A DNA stretch of 12,258 nt from Burkholderiales bacterium (GTDB taxonomy: Bacteria; Pseudomonadota; Gammaproteobacteria; Burkholderiales; JAEUOS01). The number at the start of each line of letters is the position of its first letter. Position 1 is the first letter of the stretch. The notes below the pieces were generated by a model. That model had not been told where the DNA came from. It made no database searches and saw only the letters and a program-made list of their open reading frames with translations. Both the position numbers and the translations under genes were made by a program. Location: positions 1 through 12,258 of the forward strand of contig CANGUJ010000074.1 of assembly GCA_947456845.1 (NCBI GenBank). Direction: 5' to 3'. Positions 1-7,896 of the stretch are shown here, piece by piece.

Positions 1-646
1 CCGGGGTTTTCAGCACGAGTTCGCGCGGCGCATCGTGGTAGACACGATCGACCTCGGCCTCGAACCTTATGGCGGCATTGCTCTCCCGGCGGACCGCGTC
101 GGCGTCGGCCGCGTCGCGATACTCGCAGCCGCCCAGTCCGGACAAGGCGACGTGTTCGATGGCAGCGATCCGGAAGTAGCTGTGCAAGGCGCCGGTAAAC
201 GCGAAGGCCGCGTCGCCCGTGTTGCGCACCGAAAACTGCATCGTCAGGCCGAGGGCTGACAGGCTGATGGCAAACCTAGCCGCGAATGCATGGGGCCACA
301 GCGAGCGTGTCTGTTGATCGCTCTCGAGCGAAAACACCAGATCGGCGTTCGTATCGGCCGCGTCGGTTGTCTGCCACTCGCGGATCCGGGCAAAACCGTG
401 TTTTGGCAGGCTGCCAAGCCCGGAAAACTGCGGAAAACAGATCGGCACGCCGCCGCGAATGGGTGATGTCCCATCGACTACCGCGCGCTCGGACAGGAAC
501 AGGCGTTCCTTGCCGTCGGCAGGCACCCATGACAGGACCTGCGCGCCAAAACGGGAAACCGTGACGCTGGCGCCCTCGATACCGAGGCGCACGCAGTCGA
601 TTCCCTGCTGCCGTACAGGCGTGATCCTGGTCGCCGACTTGCCCAT
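1..646 (-). CDS. D-hexose-6-phosphate mutarotase (YeaD-type aldose 1-epimerase), C-terminus outside the window
   Basis: This protein is expected to interconvert the alpha and beta anomers of hexose 6-phosphates in the cytoplasm. The 215 visible residues are open to the window edge, against roughly 270-300 for the family, so the C-terminus with the conserved catalytic Glu is missing. The sequence shows the family signature GGVPICFPQF at residues 65-74, HGFAR with His83, LHSYF with the likely catalytic His155, and DRVY at 200-203. The ATG at 646 is chosen because TTGAGG lies about 8 bases upstream, overlapping the stop of the preceding hydratase gene 10 bases away. The two genes are therefore probably co-transcribed and translationally linked. 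The family assignment is firm; the exact sugar phosphate cannot be read from the sequence. Confidence 0.9.
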   Translation of the reverse strand, partial: MGKSATRITPVRQQGIDCVRLGIEGASVTVSRFGAQVLSWVPADGKERLFLSERAVVDGTSPIRGGVPICFPQFSGLGSLPKHGFARIREWQTTDAADTNADLVFSLESDQQTRSLWPHAFAARFAISLSALGLTMQFSVRNTGDAAFAFTGALHSYFRIAAIEHVALSGLGGCEYRDAADADAVRRESNAAIRFEAEVDRVYHDAPRELVLKTP

Positions 647-656
647 GCGCGCTGCC

Positions 657-1445
657 TCAATCCGCAGCGAAGCGCACGGCGATGCGCCCCAGTGCGCCGA
701 AGTCCATGCGCACATGGTCACCGGGCTTGACCGCAAAGGGCTTGAAGCAGGTCCCAGTGGTCACCACCTGCGCGGCCGCGAGAGTCACGCCAATGGATGA
801 CAGTTCGTTGGCGATCCAGGTCAGCGCCAGCAAGGGATCGCCCAGCACGTTGACGCCGCTGCCCGCATGTTGCCGTCCTTCGCCATCGGTCGCGGTCACT
901 TGGTGGCTGACAAGATCGATGTTGCGCCAGCCATGCGGTGCGGCATCGCCGAGGAGAAAGTACTCGGCGCATGCGTTGTCGGCGATCAATTGTGCCTCCC
1001 CGGCATCCTCGAAAGGCATGAAGCGGGAGTTGGGCACCTCGATCGCGGGATGCAGGGAGGCTACCGCATCGAGCACCTCCAACCGCGTATAGGGTTCGCG
1101 GCGCGGCGGCAGGTCGTGTGCCATCCGGAAGGCAAACTCGCCTTCCACCACCAGCATCTGGTTGCCCTTGAGCGTAATCGCCGTACCGCCGGGGAAGATG
1201 CGCTCCGCCAGCAGGCGCCCGGCAAGCGGGCCGCTCACGTTGATGTGTTGTTGCCCTGCGGCACTGGTTGCCGCAATTTTCCAGCCGAAAAGCGGATGCA
1301 CGCTGAACTCCTGCATGGCGGCCTGCACTGCGTAGGCATCGGCCCGGCTGACGGGTCGCAGGTCGTTGGGGAGCGCCTCGATGAAGCGCGCGTCGCGCGA
1401 TGCGTCGGCGAGAAAGCGGGCGGCTTGTCGGTGATCTATTCGCAT
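657..1445 (-). CDS. 2-keto-4-pentenoate hydratase family protein (MhpD/fumarylacetoacetate hydrolase fold)
   Basis: Members add water to 2-hydroxydienoates in meta-cleavage pathways of aromatic breakdown, using a divalent metal, or decarboxylate related oxo-acids. The product is 262 residues, the usual length for MhpD-like hydratases. Visible family features are GWKI with Lys56, the metal-binding pair EGE (Glu101, Glu103), a third acidic ligand in AIEVPNSR (Glu136), a block around NVLGDPLLAL (199-208) and TTGTC (229-233). An in-frame ATG at 1619 would add 58 residues of Arg/Ala-rich sequence and run into the kinase gene, so the ATG at 1445, where homology begins, is preferred. No convincing Shine-Dalgarno sequence precedes it. 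No other meta-cleavage gene is present in the window, so the substrate is unknown. The protein could equally be an oxaloacrotonate decarboxylase-type relative. Confidence 0.85.
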   Translation of the reverse strand: MRIDHRQAARFLADASRDARFIEALPNDLRPVSRADAYAVQAAMQEFSVHPLFGWKIAATSAAGQQHINVSGPLAGRLLAERIFPGGTAITLKGNQMLVVEGEFAFRMAHDLPPRREPYTRLEVLDAVASLHPAIEVPNSRFMPFEDAGEAQLIADNACAEYFLLGDAAPHGWRNIDLVSHQVTATDGEGRQHAGSGVNVLGDPLLALTWIANELSSIGVTLAAAQVVTTGTCFKPFAVKPGDHVRMDFGALGRIAVRFAAD

Positions 1446-1596
1446 AGGCTGAATGTCGGCGTCGCGTCGGGCTCGGAACGCGTATTGTCGCGCAAGCGGG
1501 CGACTGCGCGGTGCGCGCGCCGCCCTGGCCCGGCAGCCCGGGTCTGCGGCGCCGATGACACGGGACGTCTTCCGCAACCGACCGGGTGCCCAGTAG
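1446..1596. other. Intergenic region between sensor kinase and hydratase genes
   Basis: These 151 bases are very GC-rich. They hold one short inverted repeat, CCCGG-CAGC-CCGGG near 1529-1542, with no T-tract after it in either direction, so it is not a convincing terminator. I see no promoter with both boxes recognisable. The hydratase may be transcribed from here or by read-through from the kinase gene. Confidence 0.4.
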
Positions 1597-4500
1597 CTAT
1601 TGATCCAGGAAAGCGGCAAGTGCTCGCGAAAGCGCCATCACCTCGAGCTCGAGCCGCTTGAGTTCTGCCGTCGCTTCTTCCAGGCTGCCGTCGCGCGCCA
1701 GCTTTTCGAGCCGGCGCGCAGACGTCACCGCCGGACGTGCCTTGAACAGCCCCAGCGTTCCGTTGAGCGCATGCACCGTTTTTGACACGCCGAGGCCGTC
1801 GCCTGCAGCCAGTTGCTCCCGGATCGCCGCCAGATCAAGTGGATACTGATCGAGCGCGGCCTTGGCGATCATGCCGATCAGTTCCGGATTGGATTCCGAC
1901 AAGGATTGCGCATAGTCGAACCCCGACCCTTGCGCAACGTCCGAGTTCGTCGCCGCACCGCCTGCGCCCGCCGGACTTGGTCCGCCCGGTTCTGCACCCG
2001 CTTGCGGCGGCGAGGCCGCTGCGGTTGCCGGCTCCGCAGGCATGGCTGGCGATGGCATCGCCGGCAGCCCTTCTTCCGCAGGGATTGCACCCGGCTTCGC
2101 GACATCACCACTGTCATCACGGTCGGGTGAAGAAAGGATGGTCAGGCGGGCGGTTAGATTGGACGGGTCATTGCGCGCATCCGCGCGCGCCACCCCGCCG
2201 GTATGCCGGACGATAAAGCTATACAGCGCATCGACCTCCACCGGCTTGGCGACGTAGTCATCCATTCCGGCGGCAATGCAGGCATCGCGGTCCGAATGCA
2301 TGGCGCTGGCGGTCATCGCGAGGATGGGTACCCGTTTGCTGCCCAAGGACTTCTCGCGTTCGCGAATCAGCCGGGTGGCCTCGATGCCGCCCATCACGGG
2401 CATTTGCATGTCCATGAGGATCAGATCGAACGTGCCCTCGGCGATACGTTCCAGCGCCGCCGCCCCGTTCTCCGCCATGGTCACCGTATGCCCCCAGCGC
2501 TCGAGAAGTTCGCGTGCCAGCATCTGGTTGACCGGATGATCCTCCACCACCAGCACCGACAGATGCGGCCCCGATTCGCGGATTTCGTGACGCGTCAGCA
2601 GGCCGGCGCTCGATGGCGACAGCCCGTCGGCCCTCGACTCGAGGGCGCGATGCAGGGTCGCGAGCAGTTCCTGCTGTGGAACCGGCTTGGCGAAATAGCC
2701 GGCCAGACCAAGTTCCCGGCAACGCTTCGCATCCCCGCGCACCGCGTCCGAAGACACCATGATTACCGGCACGCGAGCGCTGTAGCCGTTGTCATGAAGG
2801 CGCGCCGCAAGTTCGAATCCGCCGGGCTCGGGCAGTCCGGCATCGATGATAACGATATCGAACGCGGTCGACTCGGTCGTCTTGGTCAGAACGCCTTCCG
2901 CGTCCTCGGCCTCCGTCACCCGCAAGCCCCATTCGACCAGTTTGCCGGACAACAGCCTGCGGTCCAGGGCGTTTGCGTCCGCAAGCAAGGCCCGGCGCCC
3001 TCCCAGACCGGCATCGGCCAGCGGCTTTTGGGGAGGCGCATCGTCCAGGCGCAGCGGCACCTCGAATGCAAACTCGCTGCCCCTGCCCGCCTTGCTCGTC
3101 ACGGTAATCTGCCCATGCATCAACTGGACGAGCTGTTTGCTTATGGCAAGACCCAGACCCGTGCCGCCGTACCTGCGCGTGGTCGAACTCTCGGCCTGCG
3201 TGAAGGCTTCGAAAATGTTGGCCAGGCGCGATCCCGGCAGGCCGATGCCTGTATCACGGACCGCGATTCCCACCGCCGCCCTGCGCGAACCTTCATCCAC
3301 GCTCGCCGATACCGTCACCTTGACTTGCCCGACCTCGGTGAACTTGATGGCGTTCCCGACGAGGTTGTTGAGCACCTGGCGTATGCGGCCGGGGTCGCCG
3401 ATGACTCGCAACGGCACCTCCGCGCCGACTTCGCAAACCAGTTCGATTCCCTTGTTGCGCGCGGTAACGGCGAAGCTGCGCACCGCGTCGTTGACCATGC
3501 GCGGCAGATCGAAGGAAATCTCCTCGACCGTCAGCTTGCCGGCCTCCACCTTGGAAAAATCGAGTATGTCGTTGACGATGCCAAGCAGCGAAACAGCGGA
3601 GCTTCGCACCATGCCGAGGTAATCCCGCTGCTTGTCGTTCAACTCCGTCCCAAGCGTGAGATCGGTCATGCCGATGATTCCATTCATGGGCGTGCGGATT
3701 TCATGGCTCATGTTCGCCAGGAATTCGCTCTTCGCCCGGCTGGAATTCTCCGCGGCTTCCTTGCCCTGCCGCAATTCCGACACCTGCGATTGCGCTTGAT
3801 TCTCCAGCTCGATCAGGCGCGCCATCTCCTGTTCCCGCAGCCGGAGACTGCGCAGCATCAGGAGCAAGACCACGATCAGGAAGGCCATGCTGCTACCAGC
3901 AAACACGGCGATGGTGGTCACGGAGCGGCGCCATCCTGCGAGGAACAGGTCCTCCGGCGCCACGACCGCCACGATCAGCGGATAGTTCTCGACCGGCCGG
4001 GACACCGCCACAAGCGCGCCGTCCCGGTCGCCTCGCGCAAACGTCGCGCGCCCGGTCGAGCTCATGTCACGGCCGGGCCGCTGCCCCTGGGCGGCGTACA
4101 AGGCGGCACTTTGCTGGTCTTGCCTGCCCACCAGGCGATCGGCTGACGGATAGCGCGTCATCAGGATGAAATCGCGACGGTAAAGGCTGACCGAGGCCCC
4201 CTCCCCCAAACTCGCCGCAACCTGTTCGTGAAACTCCGAGAAAACGCTAGCGGATATGCCCACCATGACCACACCGAGCATGCCGCCATTCGGGCCGTCG
4301 ATCCGTCGGCTCACGTAAAACATCCATTCGCCGTTGCCCGGGTTGCGAAGCGGAAGGCTGATGAAGGTGCCGAGCCGGGCGTCCTTCAAGTGCGCCCGAA
4401 AGAAGTCCCGGTCCGCCAGGTTGGTCGGTAGCGCCTGGTCTGCTCCCGTGGAGCTGAGCACATCTCCATTGGCGGCTACGACTGTCGCCGCGACGATCTG

Positions 4501-4827
4501 CGGCAACACCCGGATTTTCTCGCGCAGAATCCGGGACACCTCATCGCTGGCCTTGCGCTGCCGGAGCAGCGCCGGATTCCGAGTCCCGGCCGCCATGACA
4601 TCCTTGGCGATGGTGTCGAGCGTCCGCTCGGCCGCAAGCAATGTCATGCCGGCATGTTCGGCAAACGCCAGGGTCAGGCCGGTGAGTCGGCGCTCGGCGC
4701 CGTCGAGCACCTGCTCCCGAAGGAGGGCCGCCGACCCTAGCGCGCCTGCAGCGATCATGAAAATCGCCAGGGTTCCAAAAAGTAAGGCGAGACAACTTGT
4801 CCGCGCCCTGATCCACCCATGCTTCAT
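1597..4827 (-). CDS. Hybrid sensor histidine kinase: Cache sensor, HisKA, HATPase, two receiver domains, Hpt
   Basis: This is an inner-membrane hybrid kinase of 1076 residues, built for a His-Asp-His phosphorelay like BarA. Membrane segments lie at about 11-35 and 302-326. The periplasmic part between them looks like a dCache/PDC small-molecule sensor (DRDFFRAHL at 139-147; G..MFYVSRRI near 166-176). No HAMP domain is evident; a charged helix at 328-365 leads into HisKA with phospho-acceptor His375 (MSHEIRTP). The ATPase domain has its N box around NNLVGNAIKFT (487-497), G1 DTGIG (525-529) and G2 GGTGLG (554-559). Receiver 1 (about 611-729) keeps Asp662 and Lys714 but has Asp-Ala instead of an acidic pair at 617-618. 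Receiver 2 (about 755-875) is complete: Glu762-Asp763, Asp806, Thr839, Lys861. A Pro/Ala/Gly-rich linker (about 905-960) leads to an Hpt domain with His1019. No partner response regulator is in view. Confidence 0.93.
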   Translation of the reverse strand: MKHGWIRARTSCLALLFGTLAIFMIAAGALGSAALLREQVLDGAERRLTGLTLAFAEHAGMTLLAAERTLDTIAKDVMAAGTRNPALLRQRKASDEVSRILREKIRVLPQIVAATVVAANGDVLSSTGADQALPTNLADRDFFRAHLKDARLGTFISLPLRNPGNGEWMFYVSRRIDGPNGGMLGVVMVGISASVFSEFHEQVAASLGEGASVSLYRRDFILMTRYPSADRLVGRQDQQSAALYAAQGQRPGRDMSSTGRATFARGDRDGALVAVSRPVENYPLIVAVVAPEDLFLAGWRRSVTTIAVFAGSSMAFLIVVLLLMLRSLRLREQEMARLIELENQAQSQVSELRQGKEAAENSSRAKSEFLANMSHEIRTPMNGIIGMTDLTLGTELNDKQRDYLGMVRSSAVSLLGIVNDILDFSKVEAGKLTVEEISFDLPRMVNDAVRSFAVTARNKGIELVCEVGAEVPLRVIGDPGRIRQVLNNLVGNAIKFTEVGQVKVTVSASVDEGSRRAAVGIAVRDTGIGLPGSRLANIFEAFTQAESSTTRRYGGTGLGLAISKQLVQLMHGQITVTSKAGRGSEFAFEVPLRLDDAPPQKPLADAGLGGRRALLADANALDRRLLSGKLVEWGLRVTEAEDAEGVLTKTTESTAFDIVIIDAGLPEPGGFELAARLHDNGYSARVPVIMVSSDAVRGDAKRCRELGLAGYFAKPVPQQELLATLHRALESRADGLSPSSAGLLTRHEIRESGPHLSVLVVEDHPVNQMLARELLERWGHTVTMAENGAAALERIAEGTFDLILMDMQMPVMGGIEATRLIREREKSLGSKRVPILAMTASAMHSDRDACIAAGMDDYVAKPVEVDALYSFIVRHTGGVARADARNDPSNLTARLTILSSPDRDDSGDVAKPGAIPAEEGLPAMPSPAMPAEPATAAASPPQAGAEPGGPSPAGAGGAATNSDVAQGSGFDYAQSLSESNPELIGMIAKAALDQYPLDLAAIREQLAAGDGLGVSKTVHALNGTLGLFKARPAVTSARRLEKLARDGSLEEATAELKRLELEVMALSRALAAFLDQ

Positions 4828-4895
4828 CGCTGTACGCCAGGGGGGCCGACGGCAGCATCACCTGCGCCCCTCGCGGCGGAAGTTACCAGGAGAAG

Positions 4896-4908
4896 CGCGA
4901 TTATCGCG
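4896..4908. promoter_or_regulatory. Palindrome CGCGAT-T-ATCGCG over a candidate -10 box of the kinase gene
   Basis: A perfect 6-bp inverted repeat with a one-base centre lies about 70 bases upstream of the kinase ATG and 80 bases past the folE2 stop. Read on the minus strand it contains GATAAT (4900-4905), five of six matches to a sigma-70 -10 box. The -35 side is poor: TTG at 4923-4925 is only 14-17 bases away depending on register. It may be a repressor site over a promoter. As a folE2 terminator it is unlikely because no T-run follows. Confidence 0.3.
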
Positions 4909-4986
4909 GCTAGGGACTCCAACAACCGCTGCGAACTGACCCCAAATTCCCGGCCAGCGCTACCGAATGGCCCGACAACCAGCCTG

Positions 4987-5820
4987 TCAGCCCGTGGCCG
5001 CGCCGCGTTCGATCAACGCGTAGGCGGAATGATTGTGGATGGACTCGAAGTTCTCCGCCTCGACCACGTAACTGAGCACCCTCGGGTCGCTGTTGAGCGC
5101 AGCGGCGACATCGCGGACCAGGTCTTCGACGAACTTCGGGTTGTCATAGGCGCGCTCGGTCACGAACTTTTCGTCCGGCCGCTTCAGCAGTCCGTAAAGC
5201 TCGCAGGAAGCCTGGCGCTCGGCCAGCTCGACCATTTCCTCGATCCAGACAAACGCCGCGGTCTGGGCGGTGATGATGACGTGCGAACGCTGGTTGTGGG
5301 CGCCGTACTCCGAAATCTGCTTCGAGCAAGGACATAGGCTGGTGACCGGCACCAGAACCTGCATGCGGAAGCAGGTCTTGCCTTCGCTGATTTCGCCGAT
5401 GAAGGTCACCTCGTAGTCCATCAGGCTCTTCACTCCGGAGACCGGCGCGGCCTTGTTGATGAAATAGGGAAACTTCATCTCGATATGCCCTTCGCGGGCG
5501 CCGAGACGCTCCACCATCTCGCGCAGCATCACGTGGAACGATTCGACGGAGATCTCCTTCTCGTGCGCGTTGAGAATCTCGACGAAGCGCGACATGTGGG
5601 TACCCTTGAATTCCTGCGGCAGCCCGACCGTCATGTTGAACGTGGCGACGGTATGCTGCACGCCAGGCGCGCCTCCCCCGGACGGCCGCTCGGCGACCTT
5701 CACCGGGTGGCGTATCGACTTGATGCCTACCTTGTTGATGGCGATTCGGCGGGTGTCGGCCGATCCCTGGACATCGACCATGGTGGTCGGGGCACTCAAT
5801 ACGGCGCCGCTGGTATTCAT
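4987..5820 (-). CDS. folE2: GTP cyclohydrolase FolE2 (GCYH-IB)
   Basis: FolE2 converts GTP to 7,8-dihydroneopterin triphosphate, the first step of folate/pterin synthesis, using a metal site that does not depend strictly on zinc, unlike FolE. The 277-residue product carries the type IB blocks: GIKSIRHPVKV near 32-42, SLCPCSK with Cys163 and Cys165 (161-167), GAHNQRS (173-179), SCELYG (205-210), KRPDEKFVTERAYDNP (213-228) and ENFESIHNH (256-264). These hold the conserved Cys, His and Glu residues of the active site. The start is the ATG at 5820, with AAAGGA six bases upstream; a TTG two codons earlier would leave no room for that site. The gene follows dxs by 101 bases. Whether the genome also encodes a zinc-type FolE cannot be seen. 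Confidence 0.96.
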   Translation of the reverse strand: MNTSGAVLSAPTTMVDVQGSADTRRIAINKVGIKSIRHPVKVAERPSGGGAPGVQHTVATFNMTVGLPQEFKGTHMSRFVEILNAHEKEISVESFHVMLREMVERLGAREGHIEMKFPYFINKAAPVSGVKSLMDYEVTFIGEISEGKTCFRMQVLVPVTSLCPCSKQISEYGAHNQRSHVIITAQTAAFVWIEEMVELAERQASCELYGLLKRPDEKFVTERAYDNPKFVEDLVRDVAAALNSDPRVLSYVVEAENFESIHNHSAYALIERGAATG

Positions 5821-5826
5821 GTGCAA

Positions 5827-5832
5827 TCCTTT
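5827..5832 (-). promoter_or_regulatory. Ribosome binding site of folE2
   Basis: AAAGGA on the minus strand lies six bases before the ATG at 5820. It decides the start in favour of that ATG over the in-frame TTG at 5826. Confidence 0.75.
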
Positions 5833-5895
5833 CGGCTTCGGCCGCAGAGGGGAGGTTTCATGGGCGGGAACGAGCTGCCCGGATCAAGACAACAT

Positions 5896-5925
5896 ACGAT
5901 ATGCGGGACTAACGGGCCTTTTCAA
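5896..5925 (-). promoter_or_regulatory. Candidate folE2 promoter with a palindrome over its -10 box
   Basis: On the minus strand TTGAAA (5920-5925, overlapping the dxs stop codon) is followed after 18 bases by TATCGT (5896-5901). These match sigma-70 boxes at five and four of six positions. The 11-base inverted repeat CATA-CGA-TATG (5893-5903, plus strand) covers the -10 box, as a repressor operator would. The site would let folE2 be expressed separately from dxs. It is a pattern match only. Confidence 0.4.
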
Positions 5926-7811
5926 GCGCTTTTCTTGAGCGGCTGACCCCGCAGCACGGACATGCGGGCCGAAACAGCGACCCGAATGCCGTCGGCATCC
6001 AGTCCTTCGACCGACAGCAGCCTTCCCGGATCGCCGTGGTCGATGAAGCGGTCGGGCAAGCCCAGGTGCAGCATGGGTACGGTGATCCCCGACGCAGCAA
6101 GCGCCTCGGCACAGCCGGCGCCCGCGCCGCCGGCGATCACGTTTTCCTCGATTGTGACCAGCAGATCATGGGCTAGCGCTACCTCGTGCAGCAGGTCGGC
6201 GTCCACGGGCTTTACAAAGCGCATGTTGACCACGGTGGCGTCGAGCGCTTCGCCCGCGGCGAGCGCAGGATGCACCATCGAACCAAAGGCCAACAGCGCA
6301 ACGCGGTCACTGGAGCGGCCCGCCCGCCGCCGAACCTCGCCGCGCCCCCACGGCAGCGCCTTCATATCCTTGCAGACGGCCACGCCGGGCCCCGCGCCAC
6401 GCGGGTAACGAACCGCCACCGGATGGTCCTGGAGATAACCCGTGTAGAGCATTTGCCGGCATTCGTCCTCGTCCGCAGGCGCCAGCACCGAGACGTTCGG
6501 CAGGCAGCGCAGGAAAGAAAGGTCGTAGCTGCCCGCGTGAGTGGCGCCATCGGCACCCACCAGCCCGGCACGATCGATCGCCATGAGAACAGGCAGGTTC
6601 TGTAACGCCAGGTCATGAATCAACTGATCATAGCCACGCTGCAGGAACGTCGAGTAGATGGCCACCACCGGCTTGAGGCCCTCACAGGCCAACCCGCCCG
6701 CGAATGTGAGTGCATGTTGCTCGGCAATGCCGACGTCGTGGTAGCGGTCCGGGTAGCGGGCCGCGAAATCGACCAGGCCGGACCCTTCGCGCATGGCCGG
6801 CGTAATGCCGACCAGGCGGGTATCCGCCGCCGCCATGTCACATATCCACTCGCCGAACACCTGGGTGTAGGTGGGCTTGCCGCCGGCTTTGGCCACGATG
6901 CCCTCGGCCGGATCGAACTTGCCGGGCCCGTGATACAGGACCGGATCGGCTTCGGCCAGCTTGTAGCCTTGCCCCTTGCGGGTCACCACATGCAGGAATT
7001 GCGGCCCCTCGAGCTGCTTCATATTCTGCAGTGTCGGGATCAGCGAATCGAGGTCATGCCCGTCGATGGGGCCGATGTAGTTGAAACCGAATTCCTCGAA
7101 CATGGTGCCGGGCACCACCATTCCCTTGGCGTGCTCTTCGAGGCGCTTGGCCAGTTCCCAAAGCGGCGGCGCAACGCCCAGCACCCGCTCCCCGGCGCGC
7201 CGCGCAGCCGCGTAGAAGCGCCCCGACATCAGTCGGGCCAGATACCTGTTGAGTGCCCCGACCGGCGGGGATATGGACATGTCGTTGTCGTTCAGGACGA
7301 CGATCATGCGGGCGTCCTCGCAGACCCCGGCGTTGTTCAGCGCCTCGAAGGCCTGCCCGGCGGACATCGCGCCGTCGCCAATGATGGCCACCGCATGGCG
7401 GTCTTCGCCCTTTTGCCTGGCGGCCACCGCCATTCCCAGGGCAGCCGAGATCGAGGTTGACGAATGCGCGGTGCCGAACGTGTCGTACTCGCTCTCGACT
7501 CGCCGTGGGAAACCGGAAATGCCGTTCAACTGGCGCAGCGTGTTCATGCGGCCGCGCCTGCCGGTCAGAATCTTGTGGGGATAGGTCTGGTGGCCGACGT
7601 CCCACACCAGGCGATCATGCGGCGTGTTGAACACGTAATGCAGCGCGATGGTGAGCTCGACGGTTCCCAGGTTGGATGAGAGATGCCCGCCTGTCTTGGA
7701 AACGGATTCGAGCAGGAACGCCCGCAGTTCGGCCGCCAGCGTGCCGAGGTCGCGACGCGAGAGCTTGCGAAGGTCGGCCGGACTATTGATGGACTCGAGC
7801 AACTTGTACAT
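5922..7811 (-). CDS. dxs: 1-deoxy-D-xylulose-5-phosphate synthase
   Basis: Dxs condenses pyruvate with glyceraldehyde 3-phosphate, releasing CO2, to give 1-deoxyxylulose 5-phosphate, the entry point of the MEP isoprenoid pathway and a precursor of thiamine and pyridoxal phosphate. The 629 residues match the usual length (about 620-640). Visible motifs are GGHLSSNLG with His43, DVGHQTYPHK with His74, the thiamine-diphosphate/Mg motif from GDGAMSAG (145-152) to LNDND (173-177), the catalytic Glu364 in GIAEQHA, and DRAG (413-416) followed by THAGSYD with His425. The C-terminal transketolase domain is intact to the end. The ATG at 7811 fits homologues, but no strong Shine-Dalgarno sequence precedes it. 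It lies 85 bases after ispA and is probably in the same transcript. Confidence 0.97.
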   Translation of the reverse strand: MYKLLESINSPADLRKLSRRDLGTLAAELRAFLLESVSKTGGHLSSNLGTVELTIALHYVFNTPHDRLVWDVGHQTYPHKILTGRRGRMNTLRQLNGISGFPRRVESEYDTFGTAHSSTSISAALGMAVAARQKGEDRHAVAIIGDGAMSAGQAFEALNNAGVCEDARMIVVLNDNDMSISPPVGALNRYLARLMSGRFYAAARRAGERVLGVAPPLWELAKRLEEHAKGMVVPGTMFEEFGFNYIGPIDGHDLDSLIPTLQNMKQLEGPQFLHVVTRKGQGYKLAEADPVLYHGPGKFDPAEGIVAKAGGKPTYTQVFGEWICDMAAADTRLVGITPAMREGSGLVDFAARYPDRYHDVGIAEQHALTFAGGLACEGLKPVVAIYSTFLQRGYDQLIHDLALQNLPVLMAIDRAGLVGADGATHAGSYDLSFLRCLPNVSVLAPADEDECRQMLYTGYLQDHPVAVRYPRGAGPGVAVCKDMKALPWGRGEVRRRAGRSSDRVALLAFGSMVHPALAAGEALDATVVNMRFVKPVDADLLHEVALAHDLLVTIEENVIAGGAGAGCAEALAASGITVPMLHLGLPDRFIDHGDPGRLLSVEGLDADGIRVAVSARMSVLRGQPLKKSA

Positions 7812-7847
7812 GGAATATCAACCAACTGTCTGGTCTGGGCCGGTGAT

Positions 7848-7874
7848 CATCGGTGGCCGCTGGCAAGGCCGATG
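7848..7874 (-). other. Inverted repeat in the ispA-dxs spacer
   Basis: Within the 85-base spacer, CATCGG (7848-7853) and CCGATG (7869-7874) are perfect complements, and GGCC blocks inside the loop could extend the stem with a bulge. The transcript could fold into a hairpin just ahead of dxs. No T-run follows, so it is not an obvious terminator. It could affect mRNA processing or dxs translation, or be chance in GC-rich sequence. Confidence 0.3.
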
Positions 7875-7896
7875 GCCCGGGGAGAACGAACATACA

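Noticed and set aside
1446..1619. N-terminal extension of the hydratase to an ATG at 1619
   Set aside because: The added 58 residues are low-complexity and Arg-rich, overlap the kinase end, and precede the point where family similarity starts.
867..1661. 264-codon plus-strand ORF opposite the hydratase gene
   Set aside because: It is antisense to a recognised hydratase and crosses into the kinase gene; no family features are seen.
2203..4146. 647-codon plus-strand ORF opposite the sensor kinase
   Set aside because: It lies wholly antisense to strongly supported kinase domains. Its His/Arg/Gly-rich composition is typical of a high-GC shadow frame and it has no recognisable motif.
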